A DNA stretch of 64,000 nt from Cytobacillus sp. NJ13 (GTDB taxonomy: Bacteria; Bacillota; Bacilli; Bacillales; Cytobacillaceae), in assembly GCA_030348385.1 (NCBI GenBank), contig JAUCFP010000006.1, positions 806,001 through 870,000 of the forward strand, in the 5' to 3' direction. The first letter of the stretch is position 1, and every line of letters starts with the position of its first letter. The notes below the pieces were generated by a model. The model was not told the DNA's origin. It was given only the letters and a program-made list of their open reading frames with translations, and searched no databases. Position numbers and translations under genes: made by a program. Below, in pieces: positions 25,578 to 34,771 of this stretch.

Positions 25578-26276
25578 GTGAATTTATTTGAAAAACGACT
25601 CGCCGAACTGGCAAATCTGCATTCAGTTATTCCAGGGGATCAGATCAATGTGACACCAGATTTCCTATTCGTCAGCGGCCAAAATTCACTTAATGTGATC
25701 AAAGCTTTTAACAGACAAGGTTACAAAAACGCTAAAAATCCAGCCAAGATTCTATTTTCACTTAGAGATGAAGAAGATGAAGTCATCCGTATGTTCTGTA
25801 AAGGAAAAGGAATAAGACTAATAGATTGCGATTTGTCCCAACATTTCTGTACAGAAGATATTTCGCTGAAAGGCATGGTCATCGCAGGAATAGATGGGGA
25901 TATTAAGTGTCTGGGAGGAAGGGGAGCCATCCCCATCGTCATCTCGCCTGATTCAATGGCGGCTTGCCTGGCAGCTGGATCGTTTAATATGTTCATACCT
26001 GATACAGCTTATATTGAAGTCAACGGAGCTTTAAACGGAAAAGTAAGCGGTAAAATGCTCTGCAGCCATCTGCTTGACATTTTTGATGACAGTTTAATAG
26101 GAAATGCAGTGATTTTAGGAGGCACTGTTTTTGAACAGCTGAATGATGAGGACCTTAAGGATCTATCCTATTTTTTTCAGCTTTCCGGCACAGCAGTGGG
26201 GATGTTTTCACCTGGGGGCCCCTTTGGTCAGGTTGAAAGTGTAATTAAAGTAAAAGCTGGTACTTTCCTAATTTAA
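25578..26276 (+). CDS. truncated aconitase/LeuC-like protein without catalytic or Fe-S residues
   Basis: 232 aa from GTG 25578 (AAGGAG 25561-25566 is too near GTG 25569). It follows the order of the first domain of LeuC/aconitase: EKRLAELA, VIPGDQINVTPDFLFVSG (VxPGDxVxVxPD), AKILFSL, a GKGIRLID segment, SLKGMVIAGIDGDI, PDSMAACLAAGSFNMFIPDTAYIEVNGAL and LSYFFQLSGTAVG. At the positions of the family HD and GADSHT motifs it has SG and GIDGDI, and it ends before the region holding the three cluster cysteines. It should bind no [4Fe-4S] cluster and have no hydratase activity; a regulatory or scaffold role is possible. Confidence 0.6.
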   Translation: MNLFEKRLAELANLHSVIPGDQINVTPDFLFVSGQNSLNVIKAFNRQGYKNAKNPAKILFSLRDEEDEVIRMFCKGKGIRLIDCDLSQHFCTEDISLKGMVIAGIDGDIKCLGGRGAIPIVISPDSMAACLAAGSFNMFIPDTAYIEVNGALNGKVSGKMLCSHLLDIFDDSLIGNAVILGGTVFEQLNDEDLKDLSYFFQLSGTAVGMFSPGGPFGQVESVIKVKAGTFLI

Positions 26277-26389
26277 TAAATAGACTGATTATTACGAAAA
26301 CTTACCGAAATTTTCCTTGGCATCTGATAATATTAACTTAATATAATAATAAAACTTGTCCAAGAGAAAAAGGAAAATGAGGTGACGTG

Positions 26390-28288
26390 ATGTCCGAAAT
26401 AGCCATTCTAACCCCAATTGACGAGCTGATACAGGTATCAAAGGAAGCTGCGGAAAAAACAGGAGAAGATGTCGCTATACGAAAAGTGACCTTCCGAAAT
26501 GCTATTGCAGCTGCTAAAGAATTTGAAAAAGCCGGAACAGAAGTAATCATCAGCAGAGGAACCATGGGATTAAAGCTCATTGAGTCCGACCTGAGCATAC
26601 CCGTCGTACAGATTCCCATAACCGGATATGACCTGCTCCGAACCATCAAAGAAGCACAAAAACTCGGACAGAAGGTTGGGATAGCTGACACCCGGGATGT
26701 TTTGCAGGGAATCGAAACAATTGAATCTGTTCTGGGCCTTTCGATTGAAAAGCATACCGTAATAGTACCTGAGGAAGCTGAAGCAGCCGTTGAAGCTCTC
26801 AGCAAAAAAGAGATTGATGTCCTGATTGGCAAAAGTATTTTTACGAACAGAGTTAAAAATGATTCGATACAAACTGTGATATTAACGTCTGGAGTGGAAT
26901 CGGTCATCCAGGCCATTCATGAAGCAAGAAGCCTGATTGATGTGAGGCGGACAGAACTGAAGCGAACGAAGGAGCTCCAGGCAATTCTGGATTTTATTGC
27001 TGATGGTGTAATTGCTGTGGATGAAAAAGGGATTATTACAGTATGCAATCCTTCCGTTTACAGCATCTTAAACCTGCCCTATGATTCGGTTATCGGTAAG
27101 TCGATTGATGATATTCTCGTTAATTCACAAATGCAAAAAGTTCTTTCGACTGGTAAGGAAGAGCTGAACCGCATCCAGGATGCCAATGGTGTAAAAGTGG
27201 TTGCAAATCGAATACCCATCAGGCACGAGCAAAAGGTCTTTGGTGCTGTCTGTACGTTTCAGGAGGTTCATAGACTTCAGCAGCAGGAGCAGGAAATCCG
27301 CAAAAAGCTCCTTCACCGCGGACATGTTACGAAATACAGTTTAAATAATATTGTCGGGGAAAGTGAGATGTATCAAAAAGCGATCCAAAAGGTGAAGAAA
27401 TATTCACAGGTGGATTCTACTATTCTGCTGACGGGGGAAACAGGTGTGGGAAAGGAAGTGTTCGCGCATTTGATCCATAGCTTCAGCAAGCGGTCGGAAG
27501 GGCCATTCGTTGCTGTGAATTGTGCGGCTATTCCTGAAAACCTGCTGGAAAGCGAGTTGTTCGGCTATGTCGAAGGAGCCTTTACGGGAGCGAAAAAGGG
27601 AGGGAAAACAGGCTTATTTGAATTGGCTCATCAGGGAACCATTTTCCTTGATGAAATTGGCGAACTCGCTGAATCCCTCCAGGCCCAGCTCCTTAGAGTT
27701 TTGCAGGAAGGCGAAGTGATGCGGCTTGGGGATGAAAGAGTGATCCCCATTAATATTCGGGTCATCGCTGCTTCAAACCGTGATTTTGAGAAGATGGTCG
27801 AAGATGGGAGCTTCCGGGCTGATTTGTATTATCGCCTCAATATTCTTGACATCCCAATTCCGTCCTTGCGTGAGAGGATACCTGATATTCCATTGTTATG
27901 TAATTTTTTTATAAAAGAATTGGAACCGGGCATTCGGAGAAATATTGAAGGTTTCACTGCTGAAGCTATGAAAATTATGCAAAGCTATCATTGGCCGGGT
28001 AATATACGCCAGCTCAGGAACATTGTTGAAAGAGCAATGATCCTTTCCCCTGAAAATATGATTGATTCAGAAACTGTTATAGCAGCAGGCGGGAAAGACT
28101 TTACCAAATTACATGAGCTAAAACAATACTGCAATAATGAAGAACTTGATGAAGAAACGAAGCTTCAAAACTATGAGAAAGAGTATATTCTGAACGTGCT
28201 GAAGCAGGTAAACGGCAATAAAACAGAAGCAGCAAAGATTCTGGGGATCGGCAGAACGACCCTCTGGCGAAAAATAAATAGTTTGTAA
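26390..28288 (+). CDS. sigma-54-dependent transcriptional activator with PrpR N-terminal sensor domain
   Basis: 632 aa; ATG 26390 is taken over GTG 26387 because of the GAGGTGA spacing. Domains: PrpR_N (about 1-185, ligand-binding, as in the propionate regulator), PAS (about 195-300), AAA+ (about 320-560) with Walker A GETGVGKE (350), GAFTGA (397-402, sigma-54 contact) and Walker B IFLDEIGE, then a Fis-type helix-turn-helix (GNKTEAAKILGIGRTTLWRK). It should activate the promoters at 24315 and 31271, both of which carry a shared dyad. The ligand may be a small acid or CoA-related metabolite. Confidence 0.93.
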   Translation: MSEIAILTPIDELIQVSKEAAEKTGEDVAIRKVTFRNAIAAAKEFEKAGTEVIISRGTMGLKLIESDLSIPVVQIPITGYDLLRTIKEAQKLGQKVGIADTRDVLQGIETIESVLGLSIEKHTVIVPEEAEAAVEALSKKEIDVLIGKSIFTNRVKNDSIQTVILTSGVESVIQAIHEARSLIDVRRTELKRTKELQAILDFIADGVIAVDEKGIITVCNPSVYSILNLPYDSVIGKSIDDILVNSQMQKVLSTGKEELNRIQDANGVKVVANRIPIRHEQKVFGAVCTFQEVHRLQQQEQEIRKKLLHRGHVTKYSLNNIVGESEMYQKAIQKVKKYSQVDSTILLTGETGVGKEVFAHLIHSFSKRSEGPFVAVNCAAIPENLLESELFGYVEGAFTGAKKGGKTGLFELAHQGTIFLDEIGELAESLQAQLLRVLQEGEVMRLGDERVIPINIRVIAASNRDFEKMVEDGSFRADLYYRLNILDIPIPSLRERIPDIPLLCNFFIKELEPGIRRNIEGFTAEAMKIMQSYHWPGNIRQLRNIVERAMILSPENMIDSETVIAAGGKDFTKLHELKQYCNNEELDEETKLQNYEKEYILNVLKQVNGNKTEAAKILGIGRTTLWRKINSL

Positions 28289-28300
28289 GGAGGAGAAATA

Positions 28301-29737
28301 ATGAACGAAACCATGACACCGCCTCCACTGGATGAAAATGTCATATCCCGATTAAGAGATATCTTCGGAGAGGACCGGCTATTAACCAATTGCACTGATA
28401 TGATGACCTACTCCTATGATGCATCCTTTGAAACACAGCTCCGTCCGAAACTGCCTCAAGTGGCTGTTATTGCACTGTCAACTGAAGAGGTCAGTGAATG
28501 TGTCAGGCTGGCCAACGAATTTAATATCCCTTTATACCCGAGAGGGGCAGCCACCGGACAAACAGGCGGAGCCGTGCCGGTTAAGGGCGGCATTATGCTG
28601 GATTTATCAAAAATGAACCGAATACTGGAAATTGATCACAGGAATATGCAGGTGATGATTGAGCCGGGAGTCATCCAAAATGATTTAAATGAGGCTTTAC
28701 ATCCCTATGGATTAAGGTTCCCTCCTGACCCGGGAAGCGCCAATATGTGCACAGTGGGAGGCATGGTTTCCAACAATTCAAGCGGACTGAGGGCAGTCAA
28801 ATATGGTGTTACCCGTCATTATGTCCTGGGAATGGAAGTCGTACTGCCCACTGGTGACATCATTGTGACTGGCGGCGTAAAATCGAAGGCTCTTAAATCG
28901 GTCTCCGGGTACGACCTTGCCCACTTAATGATCGGTTCGGAAGGCACTCTTGGAATCGTGACCCGCCTTCGCCTGAAATTATTGCCGCTCCCCGTCACAA
29001 GAGGAATTGTCCTATGCTCATTTGAAAGATTGGAAGATGCGGGAGAGGCGGTTAACGCTGTTTTTTCTTCAGGCCTGCAGCCATCTGCCATTGAAATCAT
29101 GGACTTCAATTGTACGAAGGCTGTCAACATGATGAAGCCTGAGCTGAATCTTCCCCTGAATAATGAAGCTATACTTGTTTTTGAAGTGGATGGTGCCAAG
29201 GAGGAGGTAACCTCCCAGGTGAACCGGCTCAGGAAGGTGGTTGAAAAATTTACTAATTATATAAAGTTCAGCGATGAGCCGGAAGAGTGTGAAAAGCTCT
29301 GGCAGGCAAGAAAGCTTGTTGGTGCTGCTGTTGGACTATTGAAGCCGGGCGGTTTCCGGGTGTATGGCGGCGAGGATATTTGTGTGCCAATTTCAAGACT
29401 CCCTGAAACGCTTCGGAAGATTCATAATATCGCAGAACGATATGGAATTATCTGCGGAATTTACGGCCATGTTGGCGATGGAAATATGCATACCGGACCG
29501 GTAGTGAACATGAACAATGAAATTGAAATGGAAAATGTGCAGAAAATGATCGACGATATTCACGAACTGGCCATCAAAATGGAAGGAACGACGACCGCTG
29601 AACATGGGGTGGGAATTGTCCGTGCCAAATATATGGATGTTGAGCATGGTCCTGCTATGGAAGTAATGCGGGCTATTAAAAGGACTCTTGATCCAAAAAA
29701 TATTCTGAATCCAGGCAAGATGGCACTGCCTAACTAG
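28301..29737 (+). CDS. glcD: glycolate oxidase FAD subunit GlcD
   Basis: 478 aa, AAGGAGGAG upstream. FAD_binding_4 domain (YPRGAATGQTGGAVPVKGGI; PGSANMCTVGGMVSNNSSG) and FAD-oxidase C domain (GHVGDGNMHTGP; EHGVGIVRA). It oxidises glycolate, or D-lactate-type hydroxyacids, to glyoxylate, feeding electrons through the iron-sulfur partner GlcF 18 bases downstream. It follows the sigma-54 activator by 12 bases, so it belongs to that operon. B. subtilis YsfC is the likely counterpart. Confidence 0.9.
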   Translation: MNETMTPPPLDENVISRLRDIFGEDRLLTNCTDMMTYSYDASFETQLRPKLPQVAVIALSTEEVSECVRLANEFNIPLYPRGAATGQTGGAVPVKGGIMLDLSKMNRILEIDHRNMQVMIEPGVIQNDLNEALHPYGLRFPPDPGSANMCTVGGMVSNNSSGLRAVKYGVTRHYVLGMEVVLPTGDIIVTGGVKSKALKSVSGYDLAHLMIGSEGTLGIVTRLRLKLLPLPVTRGIVLCSFERLEDAGEAVNAVFSSGLQPSAIEIMDFNCTKAVNMMKPELNLPLNNEAILVFEVDGAKEEVTSQVNRLRKVVEKFTNYIKFSDEPEECEKLWQARKLVGAAVGLLKPGGFRVYGGEDICVPISRLPETLRKIHNIAERYGIICGIYGHVGDGNMHTGPVVNMNNEIEMENVQKMIDDIHELAIKMEGTTTAEHGVGIVRAKYMDVEHGPAMEVMRAIKRTLDPKNILNPGKMALPN

Positions 29738-29755
29738 GATGGAGGTGAACGGAAA

Positions 29756-31090
29756 ATGAAATTGCTGACGGCGGAAGAATCCATGCAAACGTGTGTGCGC
29801 TGCGGTGCCTGCCGCAATGTTTGCCCGACATTAAATATCACAGGCAGGGAAGCTGATGGTCCCAGGGGCCGAGTATTGATGGCAAGAAGTCTGATTGAGG
29901 GCAATATCCCCGTAAATCAGGAAATCAAAGATCAGCTCGATCGATGCCTGTTATGCTCAGCCTGTGTGGATGCTTGTCCAATCGATGTTCAGGTCCCTGA
30001 TATCGTCATGCTCGCCAAGGAGCGAATAGCAGCAGCGGCTGAAACACCTGTTCAAACGGATATAAAAAAACCTGCATATCCGGCACGGACTTTTAAAGAT
30101 TACTTCTTTGATCATGTTCTTGCCAACCAAAAAAGGCTGAATACTGTTGGCAATCTTTTGTGGTTTTATCAAAAAAGCGGCCTTCAAACTGTAACTAGAG
30201 GGCTGGGGATTTTAAAGTTCTTCCCAGAGCAGATGAGGCAGATGGAAAGAATCACACCTTCCATTTTGCCGCCTTCAGGTCGGAAACACCATCCCGAGTA
30301 TACTCCAAGGACTAATGAAGAGATGACAGCAAGGGGCCGGGTAGCCTTTTTCCACGGCTGTATTATGGATGTAATGTTTAGAGAAACAAATGATAATTCT
30401 ATTAAACTGCTGTCAAAGACTGGTTTTGATGTTGTTACACCAAAAGCACAGATGTGCTGCGGAGCACTGCACCATCATAGCGGAAAAAAAGACAAGGCCA
30501 TTGAATTGGCCAAAGCGAATATACAGGCTTTTGAAGAAGCTAATGTTGATTATATTATTACCAATGCCGGAGGATGCGGTGCTGCACTTGCGGAATATGC
30601 GGACTTATTTCGGGGGGATCCCCATTGGCTGGAGAGGGCAAAAGCATTCTCAGCCAAAATAAGGGATATCAGTGAGATCATTTATGAAAAAGGCAAAATG
30701 CCTGAAACTGCCGGAAGAGGCGAAAGAGTAACCTATCAGCCTTCCTGCCATCTGCAATATGTTATGAAAGTGAAGGATGCTCCAGCTAAATTGGTGAAGG
30801 AAATTCCAAACTCAGAGTATGTGGATCTTCCTGAAAAGAAATATTGCTGCGGTTCTGCCGGTATTTATAATTTATTGCAGCCAAGACTTGCAAATGAAAT
30901 ATTGGATAAGAAAATGTCCAGAGTCAAAGAAACTGAATCAGCTGTTCTAATAACAGCCAATCCAGGGTGTTTCCTCCAAATGAAAATGGGGGTTTACCGC
31001 GAAGGAATGGAAGATAAGATTGAAACGAAGCATGTTGCAGACTATCTGATGGAGTCAATTGAAAGGGCTGAATCTGCAAATGAACAATAA
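29756..31090 (+). CDS. glcF: glycolate oxidase iron-sulfur subunit GlcF
   Basis: 444 aa, GGAGGTGA upstream. Two 4Fe-4S clusters: C13-x2-C16-x2-C19-x3-C23 in TCVRCGACRNVCP and C64, C67, C70, C74 in RCLLCSACVDACP. Two C-terminal CCG domains follow (MCCGALHHHSG; YCCGSAGIYN). It passes electrons from GlcD toward the quinone pool. No GlcE subunit is present, which is common in Bacillus. Confidence 0.9.
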   Translation: MKLLTAEESMQTCVRCGACRNVCPTLNITGREADGPRGRVLMARSLIEGNIPVNQEIKDQLDRCLLCSACVDACPIDVQVPDIVMLAKERIAAAAETPVQTDIKKPAYPARTFKDYFFDHVLANQKRLNTVGNLLWFYQKSGLQTVTRGLGILKFFPEQMRQMERITPSILPPSGRKHHPEYTPRTNEEMTARGRVAFFHGCIMDVMFRETNDNSIKLLSKTGFDVVTPKAQMCCGALHHHSGKKDKAIELAKANIQAFEEANVDYIITNAGGCGAALAEYADLFRGDPHWLERAKAFSAKIRDISEIIYEKGKMPETAGRGERVTYQPSCHLQYVMKVKDAPAKLVKEIPNSEYVDLPEKKYCCGSAGIYNLLQPRLANEILDKKMSRVKETESAVLITANPGCFLQMKMGVYREGMEDKIETKHVADYLMESIERAESANEQ

Positions 31091-31092
31091 GA

Positions 31093-31139
31093 GTTTCAAA
31101 TTGAAACAGAAGAGTGGACAAATTGTTTCAAAAGAGAAC
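31093..31139 (+). promoter_or_regulatory. putative upstream activator sites of the second sigma-54 promoter
   Basis: GTTTCAAATTGAAAC (31093-31107) is a perfect palindrome. GTTTCAAAAGAGAAC (31125-31139) is a weaker copy 32 bases on, about three helical turns, on the same face of the DNA. A further TTTGAAAC is at 31212-31219. They lie 130-180 bases before the -24 element, a normal enhancer distance. Confidence 0.62.
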
Positions 31140-31213
31140 AAAAATGACTATTAAGTGTATTGGAAGAAACTTAGAAATGAAATTCATTAAAAGTCTGAAT
31201 GTCCTATTTGTTT

Positions 31214-31227
31214 TGAAACCGCTTACG
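31214..31227 (+). promoter_or_regulatory. cre-like CcpA site
   Basis: TGAAACCGCTTACG fits TGWAANCGNTNNCA except for the last base. It lies between the activator sites and the sigma-54 promoter and overlaps a TTTGAAAC half-site. Confidence 0.45.
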
Positions 31228-31270
31228 ATTTTGATTTCCGTAAAAAAATATTAATTAAGTTTTTTGCTTT

Positions 31271-31287
31271 TCGGCACAAAAATTGCA
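31271..31287 (+). promoter_or_regulatory. sigma-54 (SigL) promoter of tctC
   Basis: TCGGCACAAAAATTGCA has GG at 31273-31274 and GC at 31285-31286 in the same register as the promoter at 24315. tctC starts about 165 bases downstream; the leader between holds GGGAGGTGA at about 31318 with no credible reading frame. Confidence 0.82.
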
Positions 31288-31452
31288 TTGTACTTTAATG
31301 ACACATTACATTCATAGGGAGGTGACTATCCTGACCCAGGAATAGATCCATATCAGAATAAGTAACATTTATTCTAAGTTGTTTAATAGGGAATAATTAC
31401 GCATCTAATTTACAGAAATTTAAAACTTTTCTTAATATGGGGGAAAATTAAC

Positions 31453-32442
31453 ATGAAATTAAAGAGGATTTCGTTTTTGTCTCTTGCAATTGCATTGGTA
31501 TTCTTTTTGCAGGCATGTAATTCTTCACCTCAGGGAGCAAGCTCGGAGGAAAAGAAAAGCAGCGGCAATTATCCCGAGCGGCAGATTGAAATTATTGTCG
31601 GCTTTGGTGCGGGCGGGGGCAGTGACAATTTTGCAAGGGCCATTGCAAAAGAACTTAAAGATATTCTTGGTGTAAACATAAATGTTGTGAATATGCCTGG
31701 TGCAGCGGGGATCAATTCCGCTGACCATGTGACCAGGCAGCCTGCTGACGGCTATACCATCTGGTCTGCAACATCCAATCATCCCGTAAATATTGCAGCA
31801 GGTGTGGAAAAAAATGATTTGAGCAAATTAACTTCTGTCGGAAGGGTCCAAAATGATACCATGACCCTCCAAGTCAAAAGCGATGGCAAGTTCAAGGATA
31901 TTGATGATCTTATCGCAAAGGCTAAGGAAAAACCTGGCAAAATCACGATTGGCGGTACAGGTTCAGCAGGCTTTGATGAACTGGTAGTCAAACAGTTTGA
32001 AAAAGCCACTGGAACAAAGTTTAATTATATCTCATTTGAAGGCTCAGGAGAGATGACAGCAGCACTGCTCGGGGGACATATCGATGTCATTGCAGAGGAG
32101 CCTGGCCCATCGATCGCCCAGCTGGAAAGCGGAGATATTAAAATGCTGATTGCGTTTACTGAAGACAAAATGGAAGGCTTTGAGGACGTGCCGATTTCAA
32201 CTGAAATGGGGATAAATGTAACAGACGGCCAGGGCAGAGGCTTCATGGTCCACGCAGATACACCGCCGGAAATCATTTCAGCGCTTGAAAAAGCCCTTGA
32301 GGAAGCGAAAGAACGTCCGGACTATAAAGAGTATGAAATGGCCAATTACCTGCACCTTCGGGATGGCTGGCTAAATTCAGAAGAGTATAATGCTGAATTT
32401 GAAAAGCTAATCGACACTTACGGTTCTCTATTAAAAGAATGA
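31453..32442 (+). CDS. tctC: TctC/Bug-family solute-binding lipoprotein of a tripartite tricarboxylate transporter
   Basis: 329 aa, GGGGG upstream. Lipoprotein signal with lipobox LQAC (about residue 22), then YPERQIEIIVGFGAGGGSDNFARAIA, PGAAGINSADHVTRQPADGYTI and GTGSAGFDEL, the TctC (Bug) fold that binds small carboxylates through water-bridged carboxylate contacts. It is anchored on the outer face of the membrane. Its membrane partners TctB and TctA come later, at 35678 and 36215. The substrate is unknown. Confidence 0.88.
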   Translation: MKLKRISFLSLAIALVFFLQACNSSPQGASSEEKKSSGNYPERQIEIIVGFGAGGGSDNFARAIAKELKDILGVNINVVNMPGAAGINSADHVTRQPADGYTIWSATSNHPVNIAAGVEKNDLSKLTSVGRVQNDTMTLQVKSDGKFKDIDDLIAKAKEKPGKITIGGTGSAGFDELVVKQFEKATGTKFNYISFEGSGEMTAALLGGHIDVIAEEPGPSIAQLESGDIKMLIAFTEDKMEGFEDVPISTEMGINVTDGQGRGFMVHADTPPEIISALEKALEEAKERPDYKEYEMANYLHLRDGWLNSEEYNAEFEKLIDTYGSLLKE

Positions 32443-32593
32443 TTGAATAAAATAGCCCCGAAAGGCAGGATATCTGCTTTTGCCTCCTGCAAGGTTTATG
32501 ATAGATTTTCATAGATTTGCCCGATAGGCTGCTGAAGATTTTTGTCGAAGGAAAACTAGTTTTATATAATCTTGAGAGCTTTTGCTCAGGTTA

Positions 32594-32651
32594 TTGACTG
32601 CCATTACGACTGGCAGATATGATCGCCATAGTAGCTGTATCCAGGATACAG
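32594..32651 (+). promoter_or_regulatory. sigma-A promoter and 17-bp palindromic operator before gntR
   Basis: TTGACT (32594-32599), 18-base spacer, TATGAT (32618-32623). Directly after it is CTGTATCCAGGATACAG (32635-32651), a perfect palindrome around a central A, well placed as an autoregulatory GntR operator over the transcription start. The 32443-32593 stretch holds no gene and only a weak GCAGG/CCTGC hairpin near 32467-32491. Confidence 0.6.
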
Positions 32652-32721
32652 CACACAGTATACAGCAGGAGGAAAGGATAATACATTTCTTCTAAAAGAT
32701 AAAGAAGGAGGATAGGCAAAG

Positions 32722-33375
32722 ATGGTGCAAAGCCTGAAATTTACGCAGCCGCTTTATCAGCAAATCTATGACATTATAAAAAGTTCCATTTTGTCAGGTG
32801 AATTAATACCAGGTGAGAAGATCAATGTTTCTCACCTGGCGGAAAAATACAATATAAGCCGGACTCCGTTACGAGAGGCTCTCCGCCAGCTGCAAATAGA
32901 AGGGCTGCTGGTTCAGGATCAGCTGGGGCTGGCTATTGTAAAACTGGATGAAGCCGATTTTAATGATTTATACGAAACTCGCATCATGCTTGAGCCTCAA
33001 ATATTGGGACTTATTTTGAAAACGATTACAGATGAGAAGCTTGATGTCATCGGAAAAATCCTTGAAAGAGCAGAAGATGCCTTTACCGCAGGAAACCATC
33101 TTCAGTTACTTGAATGGAATGCAAAGTTTCATGATCGGCTCTTGGAAGCTAGCCCAAACAAACGGGCAGTACACTTGCTGCAGCAAGTACGTTCATTTCT
33201 TTTGCTTTACCGGGCCAATATCCTAAAAAACAACGAGCATAATAGAGAAATTCTTAAGGAACATCGCCAAATCCTTCATGCTCTTAAAGCCCGGGACGAC
33301 ATAGCTGTCTATCAATCTGCAGAAAATCATCTGCGCAACGATCTGGAGCGCGGAATGAATATGATCCGCAAATAA
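32722..33375 (+). CDS. GntR/FCD-family transcriptional regulator
   Basis: 217 aa, AAGGAGGA upstream. Winged helix at the N-terminus (PLYQQIYDIIKSSILSGELIPGEKI; NISRTPLREALRQLQIEGLL) and an FCD all-helical effector domain (LYETRIMLEPQILGLILK; EWNAKFHDRLLEAS; LKEHRQILHALKARD). Typical of regulators of organic-acid catabolism. It probably represses the downstream CoA-transferase genes and itself via the palindrome at 32635. An inverted repeat at 33380-33413 follows but has no T run. Confidence 0.88.
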   Translation: MVQSLKFTQPLYQQIYDIIKSSILSGELIPGEKINVSHLAEKYNISRTPLREALRQLQIEGLLVQDQLGLAIVKLDEADFNDLYETRIMLEPQILGLILKTITDEKLDVIGKILERAEDAFTAGNHLQLLEWNAKFHDRLLEASPNKRAVHLLQQVRSFLLLYRANILKNNEHNREILKEHRQILHALKARDDIAVYQSAENHLRNDLERGMNMIRK

Positions 33376-33531
33376 AAAAGGAGCATCTCCACTCGCCAAA
33401 ATAGAAATGCTCCATCCTCATGAAAATCGATTTTATTATAACATGCACAAATTAGGAATGTATAGAAATGAACAGCTGCCGGTCACTTCGGGCTCACTTC
33501 TGAGACATTATTTTCAAATGGGGTGTTCTGA

Positions 33532-34752
33532 ATGGGACCATTACAAGGAATGAAAGTCCTTGATGCATCGCAAATCATGGCTGGTCCGTATTGCACTATG
33601 GTCCTCGCAGATCTCGGTGCGGAAGTCATGAAAGTGGAGAAAGTGAACGGAGGAGACGATTCCCGCCAAATGGGCCCATATGTAAATGGGGAATCTACCT
33701 GCTTTTTTCAAATAAACCGAAATAAAAAAAGTATAGCATTAAACCTTAAAACCAAAGAAGGAAAAGAAATCTTCTATCAATTGGCTAAAGAAGCAGATGT
33801 TGTGGTTGAAAATTACCGCCCGGGAGTAACAAAATCACTTGGCATAGACTATGAAAGCCTAAAGAAGATTAATCCTGGGTTAGTCTATTGTTCTATCTCA
33901 GGTTATGGCCAGACTGGCCCTTATTCCCATAAGGGCGGTTTCGATCTGGTGGCCCAGGGGATGACAGGGCTTATGAGCATGACCGGAGAAAAAGGAATGC
34001 GTCCGATGAAATCCGGCATCGCCGTTTATGATATCGGGGCAGGCATAACTGCAGCCTATTCGATATTGGCCGCCTTTATCCATAAGATGAAGACTGGGGA
34101 AGGACAGCATGTGGATATTGCCCTGGCTGAGATCGGGCTTCCATGGTTTACGTGGGAGGCAGGAGCTTATTTTGCAGAAGGAACGATACCGGAAGCTACC
34201 GGCTGGAGGCACCGTGTGTCTGCTCCTTACCAGGCTGTTAAAACAAAATCGGGATATATGATGCTTGGATGTGCCAATCAAAGGACATGGGAAAGATTTT
34301 GCGAGGACGTAGCCGGAAAGCCTGAATGGCTGACAGATCCGCGCTATAAAACCAATTTATTGAGAAACAAACATGTGAGTGAGCTGGAAGAAGATATTGA
34401 GGCTGTATTAATGCATCAAGATACAAGGTATTGGATTGAACTTTGTGAAATAGCAGGAGTACCTGCGGGGCCTATCAACAACTTTGCAGAGGCAGTTCAG
34501 GATCCGCATTATGAAGCAAGAGGCATGATTCAGGAAGTGGAGCATCCATTAATCGGAAAAATGAAGATGATTGGCATTCCCGCAAAATTTTCAAAAACTC
34601 CAGGTGAGGTGAAAACTCCCTCTCCTCTCTTCGGACAGGACACGATTGAAGTGTTGAATGGTTTGGGCTATGACGAAGATTCCATAAGAAATTTAACAAA
34701 ATCCGGGGCTGTGAAGACCTTGGTTGAAAGGCCCATCCTGAATAAAAAATAG
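33532..34752 (+). CDS. class III CoA-transferase (CaiB/BaiF family)
   Basis: 406 aa; ATG 33532. GMKVLDASQIMAGPYCTMVLADLGAEVMKVE with the catalytic Asp later in GFDLVAQGMTGLMS, NRNKKSIALNLKTKEGKE and VVVENYRPGV. It moves CoA between a donor such as succinyl-CoA and a carboxylic acid. With the enoyl-CoA hydratase 20 bases downstream and a carboxylate transporter, it likely activates an imported acid. A second family member is at 60536. Confidence 0.9.
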   Translation: MGPLQGMKVLDASQIMAGPYCTMVLADLGAEVMKVEKVNGGDDSRQMGPYVNGESTCFFQINRNKKSIALNLKTKEGKEIFYQLAKEADVVVENYRPGVTKSLGIDYESLKKINPGLVYCSISGYGQTGPYSHKGGFDLVAQGMTGLMSMTGEKGMRPMKSGIAVYDIGAGITAAYSILAAFIHKMKTGEGQHVDIALAEIGLPWFTWEAGAYFAEGTIPEATGWRHRVSAPYQAVKTKSGYMMLGCANQRTWERFCEDVAGKPEWLTDPRYKTNLLRNKHVSELEEDIEAVLMHQDTRYWIELCEIAGVPAGPINNFAEAVQDPHYEARGMIQEVEHPLIGKMKMIGIPAKFSKTPGEVKTPSPLFGQDTIEVLNGLGYDEDSIRNLTKSGAVKTLVERPILNKK

Positions 34753-34771
34753 AAGAAAGGTCGTTAGTGAT

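Noticed and set aside
26287..26386. Sigma-54 promoter directly before the activator gene (TTGGCAT near 26316)
   Set aside because: The -12 element TTGC is not at the required spacing, so the activator gene is probably read from 24315 or a weak local promoter.
33380..33413. Inverted repeat GGAGCAT/ATGCTCC after the first gntR as a terminator
   Set aside because: The 7-bp stem has a 20-base loop and no T run; read-through into the CoA-transferase is likely.
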